This document shows positions 22,301 through 32,600 of a stretch of 64,000 bases of DNA, piece after piece. This stretch comes from Lineus longissimus (Eukaryota > Nemertea > Pilidiophora > Heteronemertea > Lineidae). Where the stretch lies: positions 2,234,501 through 2,298,500 of the forward strand of contig NC_088315.1 in assembly GCF_910592395.1 (NCBI RefSeq), given 5' to 3'. The notes beneath the pieces were generated by a model, which worked only from the letters and a program-made list of their open reading frames with translations, was not told where the DNA came from and searched no databases. Numbering within the stretch: position 1 is the stretch's first letter; each line of letters starts with the position of its first letter. The position numbers and the translations under genes were made by a program.

Positions 22301-25300
22301 CTAATTATCACTTGCATGAGGCGTATACCCTATAGGACACTTACTAATACTCTGCTGACTCCATCATTCTTGTTACAACTGGGTAATGGAAGTTAATGGG
22401 TTAATTCATTATCCAAAGACACACCAGCATCTAAACAAATTATTAGTACCCTTTTACCACGTTGGGCGCCAAATGTAACAGAGGAAAAACATCAAGGTCC
22501 AACCGGGGATTGAACCCGGGACCTCTCGCTTATAAGGCCATCACTCTACCGACTGAGCTAAAGGGAATTTCCCTCTAGCCTGGGCTAGTAGGAATGATGC
22601 CACCACTACATACTCCCCCTGTTGGACCTTGATGTTTTTCCTCTGTTACAGAAGCAAAGTATGTCTTGTTTTTGACGTGTCTTTCTTTAATAGCAGTTTG
22701 AGAGTGCATCTGTTTCACTAATATTTACCAAAAACCTGGGAAAGAGAACTTCACTGATAGTCATCCTACATGTCCCCAGTAAAGTGCTTTTCCGACTCGG
22801 AAGCAAAAACAAAAAACACTAAATTTTGAGTCTTTTACAGTGACCTTTAAATTTCGGCCGCAATTACGACATGCTGTCCACCACTAATTGAAAACTTAAA
22901 TGATCTCATTCGCCAACTGCAAGCTTCGCAAACAAATCACGGTTTCAATAGCCGTCTTTCTAACATGATGGATCACCTTATCCGAGCCCAAGAATTTTAT
23001 TTGAAAAGACAAAAGTCTCCATTTAGAATCACTTCGGAAATGTAATGGCAATGTAACTAACTCGCCTGTACATGTAATATCATCTTTAACTTATGTTCTA
23101 GGTTCAACACAAATTTCAGCTTAGATAAGAACGGGAAGGAAAGTAAGACACCAGAAAAGGTATGAAGTATTGATTCTTGAACGATTGTTATGGCCTTACT
23201 GTTATTGCATCCGCCTTACAAGAGACAGGTCCTTGTTTCGATGCCTGGGCAAATCAGTTCAAAACCCTGACGTATACGAATTCTTAACCATGGTCTGTTG
23301 TATTTGGCGTGTACGCCAGGGCAACTCAAAGACATCGTAGAGTTGAAGTAACAGAACGATTATTATGGCCTTACTGTTATTGCATCCGCATTACAAGAGA
23401 CAGGTCCTTGTTTCGATGCCTGGGCAAATCAGTTCAAAACCCTGACGTATACGAATTCTTAACCATGGTCTGTTGTATTTGGCGTGTACGCCAGGGCAAC
23501 TCAAAGACATCGTAGAGTTGAAGTAACAGAACGATTATTATGGCCTTACTGTTATTGCATCCGCATTACAAGAGACAGGTCCTTGTTTCGATGCCTGGGC
23601 AAATCAGTTCAAAACCCTGACGTATACGAATTCTTAACCATGGTCTGTTGTATTTGGCGTGTACGCCAGGGTAACTCAAAGACATCGTAGAGTTGAAGTA
23701 ACAGACTTGTCTGGCATCTCATTGTTTGTTTGTAAATTCGGTTGAGATTCTTTCGCTCTAAATCTCAGACTTGATGTATTTACAGATAATGATCGACCCA
23801 TTCGCTCGATTTGAGGACCTTGAAATTGATAAAGAGAAAATGAGGAAAGAACTTGATGAAGATGAGAAGAAGAGGGTAATAATGTCTAGCACTTGTGTTC
23901 GATTCACATTGGATTCTACTCACAATCTCTATTAACCTGGGGAGCATCACTGTCTGGCTACCTAATGGTGCTAAGACTCAACATTCATATTTTCTGTCAA
24001 TTTCAGCCCAATGTCTTCATGCCTAATGACTTAAATCGTGCACCTTCAGACATGATGTTGTTGTAAAGTTTATTCATAAAATTCTCTTAATTTTTCTCTT
24101 CCTCTTCTCTCATCAACATAGGAGGAGAGAAAGAAGGAAAGGGAGGCGTTGCTGAAGAAGATCGAGGAGGACAGCGAGAAGAGACGAAAAGCTGAACAGG
24201 TATATTAATGAACCTTTTGAAACCCATATTGGATGGAATCCTAAATTGAACGTTGAAGGTCTGGTGCCCGTGACTATGAAACACTGCTCTTGATCCTGGG
24301 CCAAGTCACTTTCATTGACATGTCACTTGAATGAGATGAAACATTTCAGAGTCGTGTAGGGCCTACTGACCCAATCAAGAAACATGAGTAGCTTAATTGG
24401 CACCGGGGAATGGGATCTAAAAGGTTTGACGAATTATCAGCGTGATGTGTGTTTCACCTGAACTTGTTTTCGTTCTGTTCTAACGTCAGTATTTATAAAC
24501 GTACAAACTTCAGGAAGAGACTCGTAAACGTCTCGAGGCTGACAAAAAGCGTCGAGAAATGGCACGAAAGAAGCGCGAAGAGGAAGCTACGATGAATGCT
24601 GTTAACGGGGAGCCGAAGAGAAACTTTGTTATACCGAAGAGATCACATGATCAGGTAGGGGTCTCCAAAGATTCTGGCGTATGCACATGTCAGTGTGATA
24701 ACTTTCCTAGTTTTTCCTGGTCAGGTGTTCCCTTTTCTTTTGAGAACACTGCATGGGGAGGCCGACATATCTTTGTACATCGCCAACAATCAAGGGATGC
24801 TGCTAGGTGCTGATAAGTAAGGTTGGCTTCCAACACTGTCACGTTATTGCCAGCTGGCAATAGTGCTACTCCAGTGAATCTGGCTTGGATTCTCCTTTCA
24901 GACTGCAACATTTTCTTGTTTGAGCTTAGTTATTTATTTCAATTGTAGGTCAGCAATATCATGAAAGCTAAGGAAGAAAATAACAAGACCAAAGGAGAGT
25001 TGATACTCGATAAGAAAGCTGTGTTGGCAAAGAGGATCCAACCGTTGGACATTGAGGGGTTCACGCATGAGGAACTGCTTGAAAAAGCCAAAGAACTTTA
25101 CGATGCAATCTACGAACTCGAGTCGGAGAAAATCGATTTTGAGAAGAGTGTTGAGAGGCAGCAATATGACGTAAGTCATTGGTGGTAGTTTGGGCAATTT
25201 GGTGAAGGGCTGTTCAGAATAATGTAGATATCATCTTTGGTTAAAAAGGAATTGATACAGAAATGGACGTATTGATTGTCTTCAAATACTGCGAGGTCGG

Positions 25301-26843
25301 CACCTAGATAATCAGGTCATCCACTGGTGAATGTAGATACTAATTTTGTCATATTTCAGATAATGGAACTAAAGGAAAGAGCCAATCAGATGCAAGTCAG
25401 GTGAGTATTTTAGATGGGGCTGGACTCCTTGAAGATACATACGTAGCCTATTTCTATAGGCCCTGTTTCAAGCCTTGCTCACAGGCACTTATCTTTGAGT
25501 GTCACCAGATGCTGTCTCACCAGGCTTGTCGGTCTCGGGGATTTTCTCACATGGCATGTCCCTCTCGGTGGTGCCTGGCTTAAAGTTACCAGGAATTGGA
25601 AGAACTATTCCTTACAATGGACCATATGAAAATTTACTCCCAATTGCAGACTTAAAAGGATAGCGATTCGGTTGACCTTATCCACTGCTTCACTTTCAGT
25701 ACAACACCGTCCCCCAAACCCGTAGCTCTTCCACTGAAGACAGGATTAGGGTAAGCACTCAAATACATGTATGAGACAGTCAGAAACATCACATACGAGA
25801 AAAAGAGGGAGAGGTGGTCTTAATTTTACTACAGAAAGACTATATGAGCACATTGATGGTGACTCTCTCCTTACATTTTTCTGAGATCAAGTTGTAGCTG
25901 GGAAAACAACTGTAAATCATTTTTTTCATTCAAAGTTTTCCGCTTTTGCCATCAGTCCAGTTGAAAATGTTACTTTCCATTTCTAATTCCAGAGTTGGTA
26001 AACTTTCTGAGAGATTTTCATCCAGTGCACCTGTAAGTATGATCTAAAACAGTTTCAATCACATTGCTCATGCTCTGATTTACACTTCCTCATAACAATA
26101 CATCTGTTACTGTGCCTGTCCATCTACAATATCTGATCTGGTAAAGAAGAAAAGGTTTCAAAGGCCATGGATTTGATTTGGTTTCAAAGGCCATGGCTTC
26201 TGACTGCTCATTCCCACTCCGGCGAAATCAGTCTTTTATGTTGGCTTACCGAGAGCTTTCCACTGGTAATATGATTCTGTTGTCGGTGGAGAAAGTCGGA
26301 GTGATTATAGTTGTACCATGTGGGTATGTCAAGTCATAACATCATCTTAATGACACTCTATAGTACTGATCCCTAACTCTGTGTTTCAGCCCAAAGTCCA
26401 GGTATCGAGTCCACACCAGAATGGCCCATACACACGGCTTAATAACGATGGGAAGTCATTCACGGACAAGTTTAAAATGTTCGAAACAGTAAGTTTTAAT
26501 GCATTGTTGTATTTCGATCTTTATCCAGACACATTGAGGCAACACAGAAATGGGATACCAAGACAACAATCCACTTTAATTAGACAGATCTTTATGTTAC
26601 ATGTCAAACGCTCTGGTTTCTACCACAATACCAATTGTGAGATTGATGTCACTATCAGATAATTGTACTCGCAGCATGAATTTAATTGATTTTAACATAC
26701 TTTTAACTGTTGATATGATCTGAAAAGACAGCAATTAAAATTTTGACCATTCTGTTTAAGTTCTTGATGACCGAAAACAATGCTGTACTTGTTGGATCAG
26801 AGTGTAATCTCATCAGTTTCTTTTTCAGATGGCCAAAAAATAG
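19388..26843 (+). CDS. Troponin T-like protein (troponin superfamily), 17 coding exons, 397 aa
   Basis: Exons: 19388-19452, 19722-19772, 20216-20269, 20413-20475, 20847-20909, 21248-21280, 21680-21709, 23102-23159, 23786-23875, 24122-24199, 24514-24654, 24949-25170, 25360-25400, 25700-25750, 25993-26032, 26390-26488, 26829-26843. All phases agree. Troponin T anchors the troponin complex to tropomyosin on the thin filament and relays calcium control of contraction. Residues about 150-240 are a charged Lys/Glu coiled coil. Residues 243-329 hold the family signature (EKAKELYDAIYELESEK, then RQQYDIMELKERANQM). The C-terminus (PPKVQVSS ... FTDKFKMFET, then MAKK) resembles the PPK-I-QV tail of arthropod TnT. 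The usual acidic N-terminus is replaced by short exons, two of which encode SIRDQWSKK and SVRDRWKK. An acceptor at 19375 implies a non-coding first exon. A caldesmon-like non-muscle role is possible. Confidence 0.8.
19969..20166. mobile_element. MITE with 39-bp terminal inverted repeats
   Basis: Left end 19969-20007 starts TATATGTGACCC. The right end, 20128-20166, reads as its reverse complement with two mismatches over 39 bases (CATCACAG versus CGTCACAG; AACCAGG versus AAGCAGG). The element is about 198 bp, has no transposase frame, and TA-rich ends fit a Tc1/mariner-type element. It lies in an intron of the troponin-like gene. Confidence 0.75.
22474..22650 (-). mobile_element. tRNA-like sequence inside a perfect 30-bp inverted repeat
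   Basis: Arms 22474-22503 and 22621-22650 are perfect inverted repeats (30 of 30), starting TGTAACAGAGG. Between them, on the minus strand, lies a tRNA-like body with a good A-box (TAGCTCAGTCGGTAGAG), a loop CTTATAA that would read UAU (Ile), and a good B-box (GGTTCAATCCC). The anticodon stem is imperfect. The 3' acceptor half GTTGGACC pairs not with the adjacent 5' sequence but with the distant arm (GGTCCAAC), so a standard tRNA does not close. It is best viewed as a foldback element or SINE. It lies in an intron of the troponin-like gene. Confidence 0.6.
23179..23703. repeat. Three-copy tandem repeat, 175-bp unit, tRNA-like
   Basis: Copies start at 23179, 23354 and 23529. The second and third are almost identical and the first differs by a few bases. 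Each unit contains a sequence resembling the 3' half of a tRNA (CTTACAAGAGACAGGTCC followed by GTTTCGATGCC as a B-box). The array lies in the intron between exons 8 and 9 of the troponin-like gene. Two identical 68-codon open frames across it are a by-product of the repetition. Confidence 0.9.
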
Positions 26844-27775
26844 CAATTGACATTGAAATGGTATACGTGGTGTGTCTTCTTGGAATTATTTTCACTAAAC
26901 TAAGACTTTTAATGACATTTAATTTGGAGCACAGCTGAAGCAGGACATTTCCTGAGGATTTCTACAAATGCCAGTGGATCAAGTTGAGGGATGTTTCATT
27001 TTACATGTATTTTTAGTGTTAGGAGGAAATGTGGTTTGACAAATTCAGGACTCTGATCTGACCATGTCACCGTTTGACGGTATTTTGAATGGACAAGTTC
27101 CCCTCAAAACCATAGAATCTCTCGACCATTTCATTGGTTTCTTGCTTATCATTGGAGAGAAAAACCAAGGTAAATGTCTCTGATTGATGCCCTCTGAGAC
27201 ATTCCAAAGTATTCCCTTGGAGAGCAATCTTGGGCTAAAACACCATGTGGAAAGCTCAATTGTAGAAAGGTGTCAATTGTGAATTGCTGATATTCTTAAT
27301 TTGTCAAATCGTAGAGGGGTCGGCAGTTGGTCAGATTAGACATGTATGTATTATGCTCACAATTCTGAAAATTTTAGAACAGTTAATCAAAATTTTGATG
27401 TGATTTTACCACTTTATACTATTGTACATTCCAATATACATATTGTCTTGCAATATTTGTAATCGGTTAACCACTAATCTACTTTAATTGTATACAATGA
27501 CTTTTATTGTATTTCTGTCCAATTCATACTACTATTCCATTGTAGTTAGTGATAATAACAAGTATTGAGAACTATATTTTGCATGTACATGTACATGTTC
27601 ACTGACTGCTGCTAATTGCCCAGTTGATAACCCAAGAGTTTTCAGTTTTATCTTGACATAAGTAGCTGCACAGGACTACCGGTACATGATTTTGTATCTT
27701 TTAAAGTGTGTTCTTTACTTTTGAAACTATAACATTGAGCATTTTCTGTTCGAAATATTTACACCAGATCTATGT

Positions 27776-27781
27776 AATAAA
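27776..27781 (+). terminator. Polyadenylation signal of the troponin-like gene
   Basis: AATAAA about 930 bases after the stop codon, followed by a T-rich stretch. It is the first canonical signal I noticed downstream; real use is inferred. Confidence 0.5.
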
Positions 27782-28807
27782 TCCCAATCTTCTTTGAAAT
27801 CATTTTGTCTTTCATCATTTCGTTTGAACTGGTCGGTATTGGTAATCTAACATTCATTGAGGGAAATCTGTATGACGTCATCCACCTTGTGGCGGCCATG
27901 TTTGTATGATGTCATGTTTGAGGTATGACTGGGGGACATCCAAGACTATGGTAAGCTTGGTTAGCAAGATTACCTTCATTCCCATATGACTGAGAACCTG
28001 AGGCGATGCAAAATGTTTCTCACCAACACTAAAACTTTTTGTTTTTGATGGGTTCTAATTGAAGTTCTAACCTGCATAGGAATAGCCTGTTCACAATCCT
28101 ATTTGAGGGGTCTATTTGATGTATTGCTACCCAAGTGGACAGGGAGAAGTTTGGCCTTGTGTTGCAAGGACTTGGCATGGATATTTACATTAATTGCCTT
28201 GTCTGCGATGCGCTGACAATAACCTTTACTTGTGATATTGTCTTCTTAAAAAAGGAATTGTCTCACTATTAAAACATGACCATTGTGCTCAGCTATAGAC
28301 ACAAAGTAGTTTGTTTCATTTTCACTGCCCACAAAAACTCTGGCGAAATATTGTTAATTGTGGTTGGGGTGAGGGGGTGGGTTATAGACCCTTGATCCAT
28401 TGTCATATACTTGATAAGACTGTTGGTGGTGGGTATTTATCCAATCGTTCCCCCATTCAATGGGTGCTATTGTTCTATTTAAAGGGGGTCTACAGGCAGC
28501 AGCCAGGTAGGCAAAATTATGTTCCTATCTCACAGTATCTCAAAACTGTTCACGCCTTTTACTAGATATGTTTCGTTTTTTTCATTAAATTAAAACGTTT
28601 GCATATGAGACACATGACGTCACGGTGAGACCACCAATTTGACCCCCTAGCTCCTGTCTATAGTCCCCCTTTAAGCATCACATTAGTAGGATGGCATACT
28701 GGTATACCGGTATAGGGTGTATCCATCCATTGATGCCGCCGAGAACAATACACCTCTGCCTCTGCCTCACTGATGTATGCATCAGCGTCTTATTAAAAAT
28801 AATATTG

Positions 28808-28836
28808 ATAATAATAATAATAATAATAATAATAAT
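28808..28836. repeat. ATA/AAT microsatellite
   Basis: About ten tandem copies of a TAA-class trinucleotide, between the troponin-like and DD-TIR genes. Confidence 0.95.
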
Positions 28837-29689
28837 GTATTCATTAAAGTTACCCCTTATAAAGGAGTGACGGAAACAAACATACTATAGCCCTACTTTA
28901 AAAAATTCACAATATAATAAGATCAAAAAAGGTGAGAGCAATGATTTTAAAATCTTATGTTGTTGAATGTTGCAGCTTCCAGATGGAGGGCCTTCATAAT
29001 TCTGTGAAAAAAATCCTTTCAACTGGTAGTGATTCCACTTTTGAAACTTACAACGGATCCTGACGGATTTACAGTACTGCGCCGTACACGTGTCAGAACT
29101 TTAGTTTCATGGTTTCCCGCAAGAATAATGAGGAGGTCACCTGACAAGGGTAATCTTAAATCTTGACACTAGAGGCGCTGACTTCGTTCCTTAATTTCGG
29201 CACTGGGGCGAGTTTGCTTTTCTTTTAGCCACTCAGAGCTAGCAATAAGTAATCAGCCTTCAAATTGTACTATAGTAAACTCACACCGACAAAATAAAAT
29301 CCCAGGATACATGATCTCGTCAATATAAATGAAATAATGAGCTGATAGCATTATGTGGACTTACAAGTACCAAAAAGTTGGATTACGAAAATGCAGGAGT
29401 AGATCGTCGGTCATATCTTTTGATTGTGGGAAATCCCCACTTGCATTTTCTCATTTCCTGGTTGCTGCCTGTGAATATCGTTTCAACGAAATCTGAAACA
29501 TTTTAGACTTCCTGTATTAACTTTATCTTGCCTCCCTTGCTGCTCCCTAGAGTCCCTTATACCCAAGGTCAGCGAGTGGGCTAGTGCCAGACAGACGTGG
29601 TGCCAGAGGTGGCTAATGTCCTGATTCTTCATGTTTCTTTCCACCTCATTCTTTGCAGCAAATAATAACAGATAGTTTATAAAGAAGTT

Positions 29690-32600
29690 ATGGCATCAAC
29701 CGCCTCATTTGATTGGTCTGAGTTAAACGAGAGCCTTGAATCCAAGTTCAAAGAATACAATAGAAAGTTTAATTCTAAGGTAAGGAGTTTATCAAATAGG
29801 CCCCTATGCCTATGGAATCTTGAATTTTTAGTCTTATTTTTTACTTTTTCTATGCCTTTGTGTTAACTTGTCTCATGATGACGCCCTGCTGGAAGAAAGG
29901 ATCAGGGGTAAAATTACCCATTATCAGGTCAACATTCAACATGTCGACAATTTCCAAAATAGGCAGTTGCCCCCCCCCCCCCAGACAGTGCCGAAAATCA
30001 TGTTTCAGAGAGCCTCCTGTCCCCCCGGACCAAAAAGTTAGATATGGTCATGGTAGGAGTTTGAGCCCAACAGTTTACCACTGCTGTGTAGCTCACAATC
30101 GAAGAAGCCGAAGTCCATGTGCTCAATCTTGGGCCCATTTTGTAGTCTGATAGTGATACGTTGACACAGTAAAACCTGTACGTTGCCATTAGAGACCATA
30201 CTGAGATGCAGGATTACAGTCTTAGAATAGTCCTGTACCTGCTGTTTTCTTCCAGGTTGGAGCAGAACATATGACTTTCTCTTCATGGAAACACTTCACA
30301 GGAAACATTTGCTTCAATCACATCAACCGTTGTGATATCTATGAAGCACTTCATGATTGTGGTAAAGGCCGAGAAGGGTATGTTGGAAGTTTTATGAAAA
30401 CTTGACAAGAATTTGTTAAATCTGTTAAAATCAGACAGTCAGAAAGTGTGAGTCGAGTATAACATGAGCACCAGTACTGTAGAATCTCTCTCCAAGCATC
30501 TAAGATGCTCTTTGGGCTGTCAAATACTGTCCTTGCTAGGGATGCGATGACAGAGATCAAATGGTATCACTGGGTATAGAGTGGGAAACCTGCTTAGAAG
30601 TGTCCTTTATTAAGAGACCTTGCAAAATTACAAAATTCTTGTTCAATTGCAGATGTGAAACATTACAATTCCAACCATTCAAAAAGGCACTCGAGAAATT
30701 ATTTGGCCAAGAGAGGAGCCGCCAGGATGCCAGTTGTCCTTCAGAAGTTTCTGAGAAGGTCCTCCTATCAGAGGTCATTGATAGTCCAATCAGGGTATTT
30801 TCATTTTCCCATGTAAGTATTCTTGGAAGAACATACCAGTAATATTTGCCTGAAAGTATTGGAAATAAGTTGTCAAATTGGACAGTCAAGGCAACATATC
30901 TTGCTTTAGAAGCCTTCCACTGTCTTATTTCTGAATGGAGTATCCGAACTGTTAAGTTGGGTTGATGTACCATATACTTAATAATGTTAAGACGAATAAA
31001 AACAAAACATTTTCTAAGTCTGGTACAAAAAATGTAAAAGCTAATCATAATATTTTTGCATAAGCACAATAAAGATGTTTTTCTGTAATGGCCGGCAGAT
31101 ATCAAGAAATACAAAATGCTGCCAACCAAGCGGGGTTGCCAATTCCACAATTTCAGACACTGGTGACCCATCACCCATCCAGCATCAGGGGCTACCTGTT
31201 TACTCAAAAGTACATGAAACTATATTGAAATTGCTTCTATTCATTGGTGTATGTTCTTATCTTCAGTTCCTCAAGTTCCTCCTAGCAGGTACATCCGCAA
31301 ATGAATCAAATATCTCGAAGTACGCAAGTGAATCGGGTGCAACTCTCAAAGCCATGGCAAAAACTTCGATAAATGAACTAACCGATATTGGTGTTGGTGT
31401 TGGATGGATAGGGCCTGTTGCTGCTTTGTTGAAGAAAATATGGGAACATTTGAAGGCCTACCGAGATATACCAGTTGTCCTAAAACATTTTGCAGAGATG
31501 TTGGTATACCTTACTGATGTATTAGACTTCATTAAGAGAAACGAACTATACGAAGTGGAAATGACACGAAGGAGACTAAATGGTCTTGAAGAGATTCTGA
31601 AGGAGTCTAAGCTTCTTTTTGAAAAGGCCTCAAAAAAGTCTGCAAAAAAAGTTAGCAAGTTCTTTGAAGCACCAGAAAATATAGAGATATTAAAAGATCA
31701 GGAAAATAAAATTGTCAATTGGATGCAGTCAGTATACTTTATGCAGCTGACTGAGAATCAACAATTGAATAAAGAGATGCATAAAGATATAAAGGAAGTG
31801 CTTCAAGGTAGGGTTAATCTCTAGTTTTACTGTGAAATAGAATGTTCAAATGCTCTGTGAAAGCATAACTAGTTCGAATCTCATCACGTACTCAGTATAT
31901 TTTAGTCCTTAGATTGTCAAAAATGGTGTAGTGCGTTGTATTTCCCCAGAGAAGACATGGATGACACAAGTGGAAAAACGATTTTCAAGTTGATGATAAA
32001 AATCTTCCTGAAATTTGATTGAGTAATCGAATATTTTTTTTAGTTTTGCGCTATGGTAATCTTTTTTGAGGACTTCAGACCACAACCGGTAGACTTCATA
32101 TACCTGGGTAGAATCTTTAGTTTGCCCTGGTATAGGCGCTTCCGTACAAGGAATGTTGGCTATGTCTCATTCAAAGGACGGTGAAGAGCGCCTGTACATC
32201 TACAAGGAAATTGACTGGGACTAAAATGCCCAACCGAACAATGTAAGTTTTCTTATTCAAAGAAATAATTCTTGATTTCAACACCTCTTCCAGCTGTGGT
32301 GCAATCAAAAACAAAACGTGATGTCATAGGTGAAATGTTTGTTACGTTTCTGTGTGGTAAGTAAAGTGGTGCGACCGGCGACAAAGTCGTGACAACATTG
32401 ATATGAAGACTGTGGTTGGAATGCGGCTGCCGATTAGTTTCATAACCATCACTTGCAATGTTAGTATTGTTAATATCTCTCACTTGCAAAGCGCTCAAAA
32501 CCCATGTAAAGGTTCTTCGTTCAGTAGACAGTTATTGCCTATTCAAGACCTGGATCTGAATACTGTGGTAGTCTATATCAGCAAGAATAATAAACATATG

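Larger units (their letters stand above)
26844..29689 (+). other. Troponin-like 3' UTR, then spacer and 5' region of the DD-TIR gene
   Basis: The 3' UTR of the troponin-like gene probably ends after AATAAA at 27776-27781. The remaining 1.9 kb holds an AAT microsatellite and no supported coding exon. An acceptor at 29657-29658 opens the exon with the DD-TIR start codon (UTR from 29659), so a non-coding first exon of that gene should lie upstream. Confidence 0.55.

Noticed and set aside
22497-22568. Functional tRNA-Ile(UAU) gene
   Set aside because: A and B boxes are good, but the acceptor stem does not close locally, the anticodon stem is mismatched, and the body sits in a 30-bp inverted repeat.
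23309-23690. Two identical 68-codon frames
   Set aside because: They are identical only because they fall on a tandemly repeated 175-bp unit.
30557-31207. 216-codon minus-strand open frame
   Set aside because: It lies antisense across exon 3 and an intron of the DD-TIR gene; no recognised domain, composition unlike a protein, and the plus strand has consistent splice sites.
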